Assembly (NCBI RefSeq): GCF_002111585.1
Contig: NZ_LUTP01000020.1
Location: 1 to 64,000 of the forward strand
Source: Lonsdalea iberica
Lineage (GTDB): Bacteria; Pseudomonadota; Gammaproteobacteria; Enterobacterales; Enterobacteriaceae
Direction of reading: 5' to 3'
DNA: 64,000 nt
In this document: piece after piece, positions 43,115 to 57,538 of the stretch
Layout of the letters: each line of letters starts with the position of its first letter
Numbering within the stretch: the stretch's first letter is position 1
Position numbers and translations under genes: made by a program
The notes under the pieces: model-generated
The model's input: the letters and a program-made list of their open reading frames with translations, nothing else
What the model was told of the DNA's origin: nothing
Database searches by the model: none

Positions 43115-44923
43115 TTATTTCAGTTTGTAGATCCCCGTCTGCCACGGTTGCAGATTAAGCACGGTGGCATTGTCTGCAGGTTTGGCCTTTTCACCGCTTT
43201 CGAGCAACGTTTCGCCTATCGCCAGATGATTCGGCAGTGTGTAATCGATCGGATGTTCTTTAAAGTTGATCACCACCAGATAACGATCGCCCTTCATGGT
43301 GCGCGTGTACGCAAAGACATCGGGATTCTGCGGATCCAGATCCGCGTATTGGCCGTAGACCAGCGCCGGGATGCGGTGACGCAAAGCGATCATGTCACGG
43401 TAGTAGTTGTAGACCGAATGCGGATTGTCCACTTCGCTCGCCGCGTTGATCTCTTTGTAGGTCGGGTTCACCGTGTACCACGGCGTACCGGTCGTGAAGC
43501 CCGCGTTTTTCTCGGCGCTCCACTGCATCGGAGTTCTGCTCTGTTCACGTGAGGTAATGCGGACATTGTTCATGAAAAAGTCCTCCTTCACCTTTCCGCT
43601 AAGAACGAAATTCTTGTAGAACGCTTTGGTTTGGATATCGTTGTAGTCGTCAATGGACTTGAACGGCGCATTAATCATTCCCAGTTCGTCGCCCTGGTAG
43701 ATAAACGGCGTGGCGTGCTGGGTCAGCAGCAGTGTACCTAGCGCTTTCGCGGAGCGCTCACGCCATTCCGGACGGTCGTCCCCGAGGGTGGAAACGACGC
43801 GCGGGTTATCGTGGTTGCCAAGGAAAAACGCCAGCCAGCCATACTCGCCGCCAGATTCATTCGCGTGTTGCACCACTTCTTTCAACTGCGGCAGCACCCA
43901 GCCTTGGTAATGCCACTTTTGGCCCGGATAGCGGTAGAACAGCACCGACTCAAACGTGAACGCCATATCCATTTCATGGCGGCGCTGGTCGACATAATCT
44001 TTCAGCGACGCTTGAGGCACGCCGAAGGCTTCGGCCGCGAACGCCATATCCTTATGATGTGACAGAACGTGCTCGTTCATGTCGTTGAGATAATGGTGAA
44101 CGTTAGGCCCACTGCCATAGGTCGCTGCGGCAAATCCCAGCTGCTGCTGATTCAGATCCGGGAATCCTGGTTGTTTGGAGACGGTATTAATAGAGTCAAA
44201 CCGCAGACCGGAAACGCCTTTGGATAGCCAGAACTCCATAATGTCGTAAAGTTCTTTTCTGACCTGCGGATTTCCCCAGTCGAGATCCGGCTGATGCGCG
44301 CTGAAGTAGTGAAGATAGTATTGATTAGTCTTGGCATCTTTCTCCCACGCCGGACCGCTGAAGATGGACGGGTAGTTGTTGGGCTCGCCGCCGTTTTTGC
44401 CATCGCGCCAAAAGTAGTAGCTGCGGTAAGGGTTATCGGTGGACTCTTTGCTTTTCAGAAACCACGGGTGTTCATCACTGGTGTGATTAAACACAATATC
44501 GATCATCAGACGCATATTGCGTTTTTTCATTTCAGAGACAAGCCGATCGAAATCTTCCATCGTGCCGAAGTCTTTCATGACCTTTTTATAGTCGCGGACG
44601 TCGTAGCCGCTATCTTGATTCGGGGAGTCGTAATGCGGCGTGATCCAGATGGCGTCGATACCCAGATTGTGCAAATAATCCAGTTTCTCAATCAAGCCGT
44701 TAAAATCACCAATACCATCTCCGTTGCCATCCTTAAACGAGCGAAGATAGACCTCGTAAAAAACCGCCTGTTTCCACCAGGTCGGGTAGTCGTCGGAACG
44801 CTGAATAGCGTCGCCATGAGGAGAGGTGACCTCCGCGGGCTCCGCCTGAACCTGAGGAACATTCCCCCATAGGGCAATACCTAAACTCATCGCAATCAGC
44901 GATGCCAATCTCAGTTTTTTCAT
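43115..44923 (-). CDS. Periplasmic sucrose-isomerase-like GH13 enzyme, paralog 2
   Basis: 602 residues, same architecture as paralog 1: signal peptide ending VQA-EP, nucleophile Asp243 (GLRFDSINT), acid/base Glu298 (FAAEAFGV), Asp372 (LGNHDNPR). The isomerase-motif position reads LFYRY. The last about 140 residues differ from paralog 1 at only two positions (R/P and D/N), while residues about 430-460 differ at many, so the two genes have a mosaic relationship. Upstream leader and downstream terminator are also duplicated. Substrate is probably sucrose or an alpha-glucoside; exact product unknown. Confidence 0.87.
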   Translation of the reverse strand: MKKLRLASLIAMSLGIALWGNVPQVQAEPAEVTSPHGDAIQRSDDYPTWWKQAVFYEVYLRSFKDGNGDGIGDFNGLIEKLDYLHNLGIDAIWITPHYDSPNQDSGYDVRDYKKVMKDFGTMEDFDRLVSEMKKRNMRLMIDIVFNHTSDEHPWFLKSKESTDNPYRSYYFWRDGKNGGEPNNYPSIFSGPAWEKDAKTNQYYLHYFSAHQPDLDWGNPQVRKELYDIMEFWLSKGVSGLRFDSINTVSKQPGFPDLNQQQLGFAAATYGSGPNVHHYLNDMNEHVLSHHKDMAFAAEAFGVPQASLKDYVDQRRHEMDMAFTFESVLFYRYPGQKWHYQGWVLPQLKEVVQHANESGGEYGWLAFFLGNHDNPRVVSTLGDDRPEWRERSAKALGTLLLTQHATPFIYQGDELGMINAPFKSIDDYNDIQTKAFYKNFVLSGKVKEDFFMNNVRITSREQSRTPMQWSAEKNAGFTTGTPWYTVNPTYKEINAASEVDNPHSVYNYYRDMIALRHRIPALVYGQYADLDPQNPDVFAYTRTMKGDRYLVVINFKEHPIDYTLPNHLAIGETLLESGEKAKPADNATVLNLQPWQTGIYKLK

Positions 44924-45776
44924 TTCCTTTTTTCCTTGCTTGAAACAATAAGAAAAATACAGTTTTAATTTCTGATGTTATGGCGAAGGTATGTAAATAC
45001 AGCGAGGTCGAGAATAGCACTACGAAAATAAGCTCACATCACTTTAATATTGAATTAATACTTAAAAACTCTATATTCATGAATTAGTAAAACCACAAAG
45101 AATACCTAAAAAAACATTACTGTTAGAGTAATAGCCATATTTTTATATTCACCCAAAAAAACCATTGGGTCAGTTATCATTGAATCAAAAAACGTCTCGT
45201 TGCGTGATTATAAGGAATCCATATTCGGTGTAATGAAAAAAAACAATTAAAATCAACAAACAAAACCTGCACTTCCCTTTCAACGCATCTACACAGCAAG
45301 GACATGGCCTCATCACGGCAACCTCATTATCCCTCAGGGATAACGCTGAAAATTTTTTTGCCACTGTGTTTTGCAAATTTATATCGCTGACGTGGTGAGT
45401 TACCTTTCAAACAAAATCACAATCTCGCCGATAGAAAGCATATTCCGTTAATTTTATTTATCCGCTATTACCACCGTACAGGAAACAATCAGAATGATTC
45501 CATTCATTTCGTTACACTTATTTACCGATAACTCACGCCGGTACTTTTTCAACGGGTAAATACATCTTTCCCTCTGCGAGTTTAATAGCCTGAGGGACAT
45601 AGTGAAGAAATGAAAACAGGGTGAATACGGCGGGTGAGTTGCCGCAATAAGCGGCCTCAGAGGTCACAACCGCATCGATGCAGCCATACGTTTCGCCACG
45701 CGCTACAGCCGGCTCGACGTGAGCGTAAGGCAGCACAGCATGGCGAAGACGTGTTTAGTTAATCTGTATCGTCAAA
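44924..45776. other. AT-rich spacer between GH13 genes 2 and 3
   Basis: About 850 bases. The right half (44950-45500) is AT-rich and holds the promoter of GH13 gene 2. A 67-codon minus-strand frame at 45533-45736 (ending AEGKMYLPVEKVPA) looks coding-like but lacks a clear start and I do not recognise it; it may be a gene remnant. Confidence 0.5.
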
Positions 45777-48892
<3,116 letters not shown>

Positions 48893-50095
48893 ATGGCAAT
48901 TAAACTAGAAGTAAAAAATCTCTACAAAATATTCGGCGAACATCCTGACCGTGCATTCAAGCTGATGGACAAAGGCTTAAATAAAGATCAGGTGTTTGAA
49001 AAGACCGGACTCACGGTCGGTGTGGAAAACGCCAATCTGGCCATTGAAGAAGGCGAGATATTTGTCATCATGGGATTATCCGGCTCGGGAAAATCCACGC
49101 TAGTACGCCTTCTCAATCGTCTGATAGAACCTACGCGCGGCCAGGTGCTGATCGACGGCGAAGATATCGCCCGAATCTCAGACAGCGCCCTGCGCGACGT
49201 TCGCCGCAAAAAAATCAGTATGGTGTTTCAGTCCTTCGCGCTGATGCCCCATCTGAACATCCTCGACAACACCGCATTCGGTATGGATCTGGCGGGCATC
49301 CCCAGAGCGGAGCGCGAGCAGAAAGCGCGCGACGCCTTGCAACAGGTTGGACTGGAAGCCTACGCGGCGTCCTACCCTGACGAGCTGTCCGGTGGGATGC
49401 GTCAGCGCGTGGGCCTCGCTCGCGCATTGGCGAACGACCCAGACATCTTGCTAATGGATGAGGCGTTCTCGGCGCTCGATCCCTTAATCCGTACCGAAAT
49501 GCAGGATGAGCTGGTCAAGTTGCAGTCTCGTCAGCAGCGTACCATCGTGTTCATTTCCCATGACCTCGACGAGGCCATGCGCATCGGTGACCGTATCGCC
49601 ATCATGCGTAACGGTGAAGTGATTCAGGTGGGAACGCCGGACGAGATTCTGAACAACCCGGCCAATGACTACGTGCGCACCTTCTTCCGCGGCGTCGACA
49701 TCAGTCAGGTGTTCAGCGCCAAAGATATCGCGCGCCGCCGTCCGGTCGCCATCATCCGTAAATCGCCCGGCGTGGGTCCGCGTTCCGCGCTGGCCATTTT
49801 GCAGGAAGAGGACCGGGAGTTCGGTTATGTGCTGGAACGAGGCCAGAAATTCATCGGTATCGTATCGATTGAATCTCTGAAAGCGGCCCACAAGGCGCAA
49901 CTGCCGCTAGACCAGGCGTTACTGTCCGAACCGTCTCCGGTTCCCGCCGACATGCCGCTCAACGAGCTGATTTCCCTCGTGGCGCAGGCCCCCTGCGCTA
50001 TACCGGTTGTCGGTGAAAACAACGAGTACATGGGCATCATCTCTAAAGGGATGCTGCTGCAGGCACTGGATAAAGAGGGCTCACTGAATGACTGA
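48893..50095 (+). CDS. proV: Glycine betaine/proline betaine ABC transporter, ATPase ProV
   Basis: 400-residue ATPase of the ProU osmoprotectant importer. Walker [10 protein letters not shown], signature LSGGMRQR, Walker [13 protein letters not shown] and H-loop [10 protein letters not shown] lie within about 30-275. Two C-terminal CBS domains (about 285-400) act in osmotic sensing in this class. The N-terminus [21 protein letters not shown] matches E. coli ProV. First gene of proVWX, with an 8-base overlap into proW. Expression is expected to rise with osmolarity. Confidence 0.98.
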   Translation: MAIKLEVKNLYKIFGEHPDRAFKLMDKGLNKDQVFEKTGLTVGVENANLAIEEGEIFVIMGLSGSGKSTLVRLLNRLIEPTRGQVLIDGEDIARISDSALRDVRRKKISMVFQSFALMPHLNILDNTAFGMDLAGIPRAEREQKARDALQQVGLEAYAASYPDELSGGMRQRVGLARALANDPDILLMDEAFSALDPLIRTEMQDELVKLQSRQQRTIVFISHDLDEAMRIGDRIAIMRNGEVIQVGTPDEILNNPANDYVRTFFRGVDISQVFSAKDIARRRPVAIIRKSPGVGPRSALAILQEEDREFGYVLERGQKFIGIVSIESLKAAHKAQLPLDQALLSEPSPVPADMPLNELISLVAQAPCAIPVVGENNEYMGIISKGMLLQALDKEGSLND

Positions 50096-51230
50096 TGCGA
50101 CTAACCCGTGGGAGTCAACCACGACCGCTGAACAAGCCGCCCAGCAACCGGCCGCCGCACCGCAGGCCGATCCTTGGGGCGCAGCTCCCGCCCCGACCGA
50201 CGGCGGCGGAGCAGATGCCTGGGGCAACGCCGCTCCGCCCGCCGGAGGCACCGATGTTCCCGCTGGGAGCACCGACTGGCTAAGCAGCGCGCCGGCACCG
50301 GAACCCGAGCACTTTAGCCTGCTCGATCCGTTCAAACACACGCTGATCCCGCTGGATAGCTGGGTGACTCGCGGCATCGACTGGCTAGTCATGCACTTCC
50401 GCCCGGTGTTCCAAGGCGTGCGCGTGCCGGTCGACATTATCTTGAATGCCTTCCAGCAGCTGCTGATGGGAATGCCGGCACCGGTTGCCATCATCGTATT
50501 CTCGCTGCTGGCCTGGCAGGTCTCCAGCTTCGGTATGGGGATGGCGGCGTTTATCTCCCTGATCGTGATTGGCGCAATCGGCGCATGGTCCCAGGCGATG
50601 GTCACGCTGTCTCTGGTGCTGACCGCCCTGTTCTTCTGCGTCCTCATCGGCCTCCCTATGGGGATTTGGCTGGCGCGCAGCGAGCGGGCTGCAAAGATTA
50701 TCCGTCCGCTGCTGGACGCCATGCAGACAACGCCTGCGTTCGTCTATCTGGTACCGATCGTCATGCTATTCGGTATCGGCAATGTCCCGGGCGTGGTGGT
50801 GACCATAATCTTTGCGCTTCCGCCGATGGTCCGTCTGACCATCCTGGGTATACGTCAGGTCCCAGCCGACCTACTGGAAGCCGCGGCGTCGTTCGGCGCC
50901 AGCCCGCGTCAGCTGCTGTTTAAAGTTCAGCTGCCGCTGGCGATGCCGACCATTATGGCCGGGGTCAACCAAACGCTGATGCTGGCGTTGTCGATGGTGG
51001 TTATCGCCTCCATGATCGCCGTCGGCGGTCTGGGACAGATGGTGCTGCGCGGCATCGGCCGACTCGATATGGGGCAAGCAGCGATTGGCGGCGTCGGGAT
51101 CGTCATCCTGGCTATTATCCTTGACCGTCTGACTCAGTCTCTTGGCCGCGACAAGCGCAGCCGTAACAACCAGCGCTGGTTCAACAGCGGTCCTATCGGT
51201 CTGCTGGCCCGTCCTTTCATCAAGTCCTGA
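50088..51230 (+). CDS. proW: Glycine betaine/proline betaine ABC transporter, permease ProW
   Basis: 380 residues. The long cytoplasmic N-terminal segment is rich in Ala, Pro, Gln and Gly (about 1-70, [20 protein letters not shown]), as typical of ProW though variable in sequence. It is followed by 6-7 membrane helices with the permease EAA loop [30 protein letters not shown] (quoted as reference). ATG 50088 overlaps the proV stop. Works with ProV and ProX. Confidence 0.98.
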   Translation: MTDATNPWESTTTAEQAAQQPAAAPQADPWGAAPAPTDGGGADAWGNAAPPAGGTDVPAGSTDWLSSAPAPEPEHFSLLDPFKHTLIPLDSWVTRGIDWLVMHFRPVFQGVRVPVDIILNAFQQLLMGMPAPVAIIVFSLLAWQVSSFGMGMAAFISLIVIGAIGAWSQAMVTLSLVLTALFFCVLIGLPMGIWLARSERAAKIIRPLLDAMQTTPAFVYLVPIVMLFGIGNVPGVVVTIIFALPPMVRLTILGIRQVPADLLEAAASFGASPRQLLFKVQLPLAMPTIMAGVNQTLMLALSMVVIASMIAVGGLGQMVLRGIGRLDMGQAAIGGVGIVILAIILDRLTQSLGRDKRSRNNQRWFNSGPIGLLARPFIKS

Positions 51231-51330
51231 TGCTCTGACTCTCGTGACCGGCTCCGGCCGGTCACATCAAGATAAATAATCATAATGACAGGGGCGCAAC
51301 GTGTCCCCGACATCAACAAGAGGAATTCTT

Positions 51331-52326
51331 ATGCGTAAAACAGGCATAATTTCATTTGCTCTGACCGCCGTACTTAGTACCTCTCTCGCGGCAGCCGAAC
51401 TTCCGGGCAAAGGCATTACCGTACAGCCGATTCAGAGCACGCTGACGGAAGAAACGTTCCAGACGGAACTCGTGAACAAGGCGTTAGAAAAACTGGGCTA
51501 CGACGTACAGCCGACACGTGAAGTGGATTACAACGTCGCTTACACCTCTATCGCAGCCGGCGACGCGACCTTCATGGCGGTCAACTGGGAGCCGCTGCAG
51601 AACGACCAGTATAATTCCGCGGGCGGCGACGCTAAATTCTTCCGTCAGGGCATCTACATCTCGGGTGCGGCTCAGGGTTACCTGATCGATAAGAAAACGG
51701 CGGAGCAATACAAGATCACCAACATCGCTCAGTTGAAAGATCCTAAAATCGCCAAGTTGTTTGATACCAATGATGACGGCAAAGCCGATCTGACCGGTTG
51801 CAACCCTGGCTGGGGCTGTGAAGCGGCCATCAACAACCATATGAAAGCCTACGGCCTGACCCCGACGGTGGAACATAATCAGGGTAACTACGCGGCGATG
51901 ATCGCCGATACCATTACTCGCTTCCGCGAAGGAAAGCCGATCCTGTACTACACCTGGACGCCATACTGGGTCAGCAACGTGCTGGTACCAGGACGCGATG
52001 TCGTCTGGCTGCAGGTTCCTTTCTCTTCCCAGCCTGGGGATATGAAAGGCGTCAGCACCAAGCTGCCTAACGGCGCCGACTATGGTTTCCCTGTGAACAA
52101 CGTTCGTATCGCCGCGAATAAAGCGTGGGCAGAGAAAAACCCGGCTGCAGCCAAACTGTTCTCCAGCATGTGGCTGCCGGTTGCCGATGTGAATGCGCAG
52201 AACCAGCGCATGCACGCAGGCGAGTCGTCTGAAGACGCGATCGAACGTCACGTCAACGGCTGGATTAGAACCCACCAACAGCAGTTTGACGCGTGGGTCA
52301 ACAGCGCGCGCGACGCAGCGAAGTAA
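51331..52326 (+). CDS. proX: Glycine betaine-binding periplasmic protein ProX
   Basis: 331 residues with signal peptide [22 protein letters not shown]; the mature protein starts [15 protein letters not shown]. Betaine-binding aromatic residues lie in MAVNWEPLQ and [11 protein letters not shown], and the disulfide-forming cysteines in [15 protein letters not shown]. Start ATG 51331 with AGAGGAA upstream. 100 bases separate it from proW. The last gene of the operon, followed by a hairpin. Confidence 0.98.
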   Translation: MRKTGIISFALTAVLSTSLAAAELPGKGITVQPIQSTLTEETFQTELVNKALEKLGYDVQPTREVDYNVAYTSIAAGDATFMAVNWEPLQNDQYNSAGGDAKFFRQGIYISGAAQGYLIDKKTAEQYKITNIAQLKDPKIAKLFDTNDDGKADLTGCNPGWGCEAAINNHMKAYGLTPTVEHNQGNYAAMIADTITRFREGKPILYYTWTPYWVSNVLVPGRDVVWLQVPFSSQPGDMKGVSTKLPNGADYGFPVNNVRIAANKAWAEKNPAAAKLFSSMWLPVADVNAQNQRMHAGESSEDAIERHVNGWIRTHQQQFDAWVNSARDAAK

Positions 52327-52336
52327 ATGTTCTTTG

Positions 52337-52359
52337 GAGCGCCTGACCGTCAGGCGCTC
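52337..52359 (+). terminator. Terminator after proX
   Basis: GAGCGCCTGA and TCAGGCGCTC form a 10-bp stem with a 3-base loop followed by TTTCC. Confidence 0.85.
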
Positions 52360-52578
52360 TTTCCTCCTCCCTACTCCCACCTAATTTTTACTACCTCGCC
52401 GCATTCTTTCGAAAGGACTTCAGGCGACTGACGACTGCCACACACTCCCTCAACATGACCGTGACGACGATAATTCAGGCTGGGATGATGACGTGTTGAA
52501 TTGACTCAAGGGGTGGTATCAATGGGGGATCTGTCCGATACTATCTTCTTATGCCCTTAACAAATAGTTAACCCTTTC

Positions 52579-53763
52579 ATGAACACCGCCATACCACGCC
52601 CCCAAACATTAAGCCCGGCACTCACCCTTTTGATGTCGGCCGCAACCGGCCTGATGGTCGCCAGCAATTACTACGCACAACCCCTGCTGGACGCCATCGC
52701 GAATGCGTTCATGCTGTCCCCTAATCAGGCGGGCTTTATCGTCACCACAGCCCAGCTCAGCTATGCCTTGGGCCTGCTCTTGCTCGTGCCGCTTGGCGAT
52801 ATGCTGGAGCGCCGTGGACTGATTGTAGGCATGAGCCTGCTGTCCGCCGCCGGCATGCTGATCACCGCATCGTCATCGTCACTGTGGATGATGCTACTCG
52901 GCACCGCGTTGACCGGGATGTTCTCCGTCGCCGCTCAGGTACTGGTCCCGCTGGCCGCGACGCTGGCCTCGCCGGAAACCCGGGGTAAAGTCGTCGGCAC
53001 CGTCATGAGCGGTCTGCTGCTGGGGATATTGCTGGCACGAACGCTGGCGGGCGCGCTGGCGTCGTTGGGCGGATGGCGGCTGGTTTTCTGGGTCGCGAGC
53101 GTTCTGATGATCGTCCTGTCGCTGCTGCTGTGGCGGGCGCTGCCGCGTTACAAACAAGACAATCAGCTGAATTATCCACAGCTTCTGGCCTCGATTTTCC
53201 ATTTGATGATGACAAACAAGACGCTGCGCATTCGCTCCATTTTGGGCGGTCTGACGTTCGCGAACTTCAGCATCCTGTGGACCTCCATGGCGTTTCTGCT
53301 CTCCGCACCGCCCTATCGTTACTCCGAGGGCGTTATTGGCCTGTTTGGGCTAGCCGGCGCGGCTGGGGCGCTGGCGGCCACACGTGCCGGACGCCTAGCG
53401 GACCGCGGCCATGCCAAAACGGTCACAACCATTGGCCTTGTCGTACTGGCGCTGTCGTGGCTTCCTATCGCCGCGGGCATGCATTCCATCCTGCTGCTGC
53501 TGATTGGGATTCTGGCATTGGATCTCACGGTTCAGGGCGTCCATGTCACGAATCAGAGCATAATCTATCGCGACATGCCTGAAGCCCGCAATCGTCTTAC
53601 TTCGGGTTATATGACCGCCTACTTTATCGGCGGCGCGCTGGGCTCGATGCTCTCCGCCATGATGTTTCAGTACTTTGGTTGGCTGGGCGTTTCCATTGCA
53701 GGTTTCCTAACCAGCCTCATAGCCCTGGTAATTTGGTGGCGCGACAGAAACGACGTTTCCTAA
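52579..53763 (+). CDS. MFS transporter (YgaY-like)
   Basis: 394-residue major-facilitator protein with 12 predicted helices; signature loop GDMLERRGLI after helix 2 and a matching GRLADRGHAK in the second half. It corresponds in position to ygaY of E. coli, between proX and mprA, where the K-12 gene is a pseudogene; here it is intact. ygaZ and ygaH, which follow in E. coli, are missing. Substrate unknown; sugar or drug efflux are possible. Confidence 0.88.
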   Translation: MNTAIPRPQTLSPALTLLMSAATGLMVASNYYAQPLLDAIANAFMLSPNQAGFIVTTAQLSYALGLLLLVPLGDMLERRGLIVGMSLLSAAGMLITASSSSLWMMLLGTALTGMFSVAAQVLVPLAATLASPETRGKVVGTVMSGLLLGILLARTLAGALASLGGWRLVFWVASVLMIVLSLLLWRALPRYKQDNQLNYPQLLASIFHLMMTNKTLRIRSILGGLTFANFSILWTSMAFLLSAPPYRYSEGVIGLFGLAGAAGALAATRAGRLADRGHAKTVTTIGLVVLALSWLPIAAGMHSILLLLIGILALDLTVQGVHVTNQSIIYRDMPEARNRLTSGYMTAYFIGGALGSMLSAMMFQYFGWLGVSIAGFLTSLIALVIWWRDRNDVS

Positions 53764-54015
53764 TGTTGACCTCCCCCCTTTCGGGTGTTTTTGCCCGGGA
53801 GGGGATTTCCATAAATGCCATCTTCCGGAAATTTTTCTTTTTTTTATCAAAAAATAAATTGAGGAAAAACAAAATAAAACACATATAAATCAACCAAATA
53901 TCAAGTAAAGCGCTTTCATCCCTCCGCTTTTCCTCCCTCTTTTTCCACTTTCCCTCATTTACCCAAGTAATAACCTGCGTTACTATACAGAAAGTGATTA
54001 ATGAGGTTGACATAA

Positions 54016-54531
54016 ATGGAAAGTTCGTTTGCACCAATAGAAAGTATGCTGCGCATGCGCGCGACTCGTCATCCCGACTTCCCTTATAAGGAAGTGACGA
54101 TGCTCCGCCTGTTTCTACATCTACAGACAAAAATACTTGAACACCGTAACCGAATGCTGAAGGAGCAGAACATCAACGAGACGCTGTTCATGGCATTGCT
54201 TACGCTTGAATCTCAAGAGTCTTACAGCATTCAGCCTTCTGAGCTTAGTGCCGCGCTCGGTTCATCACGCACCAACGCTACGCGTATTGCGGATGAACTC
54301 GAAAAACGTGGCTGGATTGAGCGCAGAGAGAGTGAAAGCGACCGACGGTGTTTGCATTTGTTCATGACGGAAAAAGGAAAGGCTTTTTTGAATGAGCTAC
54401 TTCCTCCGCAACACTACAGCCTGCATCAGCTATGCTCTGTCTTGGATGACGAAGAGCAGCTCGAGTTGGAAACACTGATGCGTAAGTTATTGGGGCGCCT
54501 TGACGACATTGAGAAAGATATGACGTCATAG
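54016..54531 (+). CDS. mprA: MarR-family repressor MprA (EmrR)
   Basis: 171-residue winged-helix repressor of the emr multidrug efflux genes, released by uncouplers and phenolic compounds. Strong match to E. coli Mpr[50 protein letters not shown] (recognition helix and wing), then [16 protein letters not shown] 54016 begins [12 protein letters not shown]. It precedes emrA by 230 bases, an arrangement that in E. coli forms one operon. Its target efflux gene emrA is frameshifted here. Confidence 0.97.
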   Translation: MESSFAPIESMLRMRATRHPDFPYKEVTMLRLFLHLQTKILEHRNRMLKEQNINETLFMALLTLESQESYSIQPSELSAALGSSRTNATRIADELEKRGWIERRESESDRRCLHLFMTEKGKAFLNELLPPQHYSLHQLCSVLDDEEQLELETLMRKLLGRLDDIEKDMTS

Positions 54532-54761
54532 CATTTCACCATCATCAGTCAGCTCCATGCCGCGCCACACTGACGTTTACCGACACCAGGCGGACATTGT
54601 CGTAACTTGCACAACCCCACGCGCAAGGTACGACGGAATGTTCTCAGTGTGGCTCTGGCTCGAGCTGCCTGTTTATCGCAGCCAGAGCGTTAGCGACACC
54701 ATCCTTACATCGCCGTATGGCAATTACCCATTTAATAATGAGAAGTACATTAGGGGAAACC

Positions 54762-55933
54762 ATGAGCTCCACTGTGGAAACATCTGCACCGCAACCTGCC
54801 AAAAAAAACAAAACCCGTAGGAAACGCATCTTAACGCTGTTAACCCTCCTTTTTTTATTCTTGGGCTGCCTGTTGCTCGCCTATTGGTTCCTGGTTTTAC
54901 GTCATCATCAGGAGACTGATGATGCATACGTGGCGGGTAACCAGATTCAGATTATGTCGCAGGTCGCCGGCAGTGTGACCAGCGTTAACGTCGACAGCAC
55001 GGACTTCGTCAGGAAAGGTGATGTGCTGGTCGAACTCGATCCGACCGATGCCCAACAGGCTTACGAGCGTGCGCAACTACGCTGGCCAACAGCGTGCGTC
55101 AGGTTCATCAGTTAATCATCAATAGCCGCCAGTATCAGGCGAATATCGCACTCCAGCAGACGGCGCTTAACCAGGCAGTTAGCGACTTGAACCGCCGAGA
55201 AGCGCTGGGCAAAGTCAATGCTATCGGACGCGAAGACGTGCAGCACGCACGTGATGCCGTCTCCAGCGCGCAGGCGTCGCTGGACGTTGCCAAACAGCAA
55301 TTCGCCGCCAATCAGGCGTTGATTCTCAATACGCCGTTGGAAAAGCAGCCAGCGATACAGCAGAGTGCCGCCGACTTGCGTGACGCTTGGCTGGCTTTGC
55401 AGCGTACGCACATCGTGAGCCCGGTCGATGGCTACGTGTCGCGCCGCAGCGTACAAGTTGGCGCTCGTGTTGCATCGACATCGGCTCTGATGGTGGTCGT
55501 GCCCGCTAAAGGCCTGTGGGTGGACGCCAACTTCAAGGAAACGCAGTTAGCCAATATGCGTATCGGTCAGCCCGCCACCATCGTCAGCGATCTGTACGGA
55601 GAGGATGTGGTTTATAAAGGCAAAGTCGTCGGTCTTGATATGGGAACCGGCAGCGCCTTCTCCCTCCTGCCCGCGCAGAATGCCACCGGCAACTGGATCA
55701 AGGTCGTGCAGCGTCTTCCCGTGCGGGTTGAGCTCGACCCGCAAGAGCTAGCGGATCACCCTCTGCGTATCGGTCTGTCAATGCTGGTCAATGTCGATAC
55801 CGCCAAAGCGGACGGCAAGGTCTTGTCTGACATACCGCGGAGCGAACCCGCCTACCAGAGCGATGCGCTGGAACTGGATATGGCGCCGGTCAATCAGCTC
55901 ATCAACGAGATTATCCGTGCTAATGCAGGCTGA
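54762..55933 (+). pseudogene. emrA: EmrA membrane-fusion protein, frameshifted
   Basis: Periplasmic adaptor of the EmrAB-TolC efflux pump. The N-terminal part (MSSTVETSAPQPAKKNKTRR, membrane anchor, ETDDAYVAGNQIQIMSQVAG) stays in frame until about 55078, then the frame shifts. The protein resumes in another frame at ANSVRQVHQLIINSRQYQAN and runs to the normal C-terminus. The interval is 1,172 bases; one added base gives 390 codons plus stop, exactly the E. coli EmrA length, so a single base has been lost near GCGCAACTACGC (55071-55082). Either a recent inactivating mutation or an assembly error. Without repair the 117-residue product is non-functional. Confidence 0.92.
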
Positions 55934-55950
55934 GCATGAGGGATAAACAC

Positions 55951-57486
55951 GTGCAGAAGAAACCACTCGAGGGAATACAGCTGGCCTTGTTGACCATCGC
56001 GCTCGCGCTGGCCACCTTCATGCAGGTACTGGATTCCACCATCGCTAATGTGGCGATCCCGACAATTGCCGGCAACCTGGGTTCATCTAACTCTCAGGGC
56101 ACCTGGGTGATCACCTCCTTCGGGGTGGCGAATGCCATTTCCATTCCGATTACCGGCTGGCTGGCAAAACGCTTTGGCGAAGTGCGCCTTTTCGTCTGGG
56201 CTACGGGACTGTTTGCACTGATGTCCTGGCTATGCGGGATCTCCAACAGTCTCGAAATGTTGATTTTCTTCCGCGTCCTGCAAGGGCTGGTCGCGGGTCC
56301 GATCATTCCGCTTTCGCAAAGCCTGCTGTTGAATAACTATCCTCCGGCGAAACGCAGTATCGCCCTGGCGCTGTGGTCTATGACCGTCGTTGTCGCGCCG
56401 ATTTTCGGTCCGATACTCGGCGGTTGGATCAGCGACAACTACCACTGGGGATGGATCTTCTTTATCAATATTCCGCTGGGCGCGTTGGTGGTGGTGCTGA
56501 CGTTGCAGTTGCTGCGCGGACGTGAGACTGCGGTCACGATAAGGCCGATTGATACCATCGGATTGGTATTACTGGTCTTGGGGGTGGGTTGCCTACAGAT
56601 GATGCTCGACCGTGGGAAGGAGCTGGATTGGTTTAACTCGACTGAAATTATCACGCTTTGCGTCGTCGCGGTGATAGCCCTGGTGTTCCTGGTCGTATGG
56701 GAGCTGACGGACGATAATCCGGTCGTCGATCTCTCCCTGTTCACGTCCCGCAACTTCACCATTGGCTGCCTGTGCACCAGTCTGGCATTTATGTTCTATT
56801 TCGGCGCCATCGTTCTTATGCCGCAGCTGTTGCAGGAGGTCTATGGCTATACTGCCACCTGGGCCGGATTGGCTTCGGCGCCCGTCGGGCTGATGCCCGT
56901 GCTGCTTTCGCCGCTTATTGGCCGCTTCGCGCCGCGCCTGGATATGCGCTATCTGGTCAGCTTCAGCTTTGTGATGTACGCCGTTTGCTTCTATTGGCGG
57001 GCCTACACCTTCGAACCATCAATGGACTTCGCCGCCTCTGCCTGGCCGCAGTTCGTGCAGGGGTTTGCCGTCGCATGCTTCTTTATGCCGCTGACGACGA
57101 TTACCCTTTCTGGACTTGGACCAGAGAGACTGGCTGCAGCATCCAGTTTGTTTAACTTCTCGCGTACCCTTGCGGGCTCCATCGGTACGTCTTTGACCAC
57201 TACGCTTTGGGAGCGACGAGAAGCACTGCATCACGCCCAGTTGACGGAGTCTGTCACACCTTATAACCCCCTGGCTCAGCAGTTCTATCAGCAAATGGAG
57301 GCTTTAGGGCTTACCCAGCAGCAAGTTTCTTCTTATCTTGCCCAGCAGATCACCGGGCAAGGGCTGATCATTGCTGCCAATGAAATTTTTTGGGCGGCGG
57401 CTGCAATATTCATAGCACTGATTGTTTTGGTTTGGTTCGCTCGACCTCCCTTTGGCAGTTCTGGAAGCGGAGGCGGTGCTCACTAA
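55951..57486 (+). CDS. emrB: Multidrug efflux MFS transporter EmrB
   Basis: 511-residue, 14-helix DHA2-family drug:proton antiporter that acts with EmrA and TolC. Motif C-like and family blocks: LDSTIANVAIPTIAGNLGSS, GTWVITSFGVANAISIP, GPIIPLSQSLLLNNYPP and NYHWGWIFFINIPLG. GTG 55951 gives (M)QKKPLEGIQLA, matching E. coli MQQQKPLEG, with GAGGGA about 8 bases upstream; ATG 55936 is an alternative. Intact and highly conserved even though the upstream emrA is frameshifted. Confidence 0.96.
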   Translation: MQKKPLEGIQLALLTIALALATFMQVLDSTIANVAIPTIAGNLGSSNSQGTWVITSFGVANAISIPITGWLAKRFGEVRLFVWATGLFALMSWLCGISNSLEMLIFFRVLQGLVAGPIIPLSQSLLLNNYPPAKRSIALALWSMTVVVAPIFGPILGGWISDNYHWGWIFFINIPLGALVVVLTLQLLRGRETAVTIRPIDTIGLVLLVLGVGCLQMMLDRGKELDWFNSTEIITLCVVAVIALVFLVVWELTDDNPVVDLSLFTSRNFTIGCLCTSLAFMFYFGAIVLMPQLLQEVYGYTATWAGLASAPVGLMPVLLSPLIGRFAPRLDMRYLVSFSFVMYAVCFYWRAYTFEPSMDFAASAWPQFVQGFAVACFFMPLTTITLSGLGPERLAAASSLFNFSRTLAGSIGTSLTTTLWERREALHHAQLTESVTPYNPLAQQFYQQMEALGLTQQQVSSYLAQQITGQGLIIAANEIFWAAAAIFIALIVLVWFARPPFGSSGSGGGAH

Positions 57487-57511
57487 GTCACCTGCGTCTT
57501 CCTCTTACCGT

Positions 57512-57538
57512 GCCGTCCTCTTTGAGGACGGCTTTTTT
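57512..57538 (+). terminator. Terminator after emrB
   Basis: GCCGTCCTC and GAGGACGGC with a 3-base loop, followed by TTTTTT. Confidence 0.95.
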
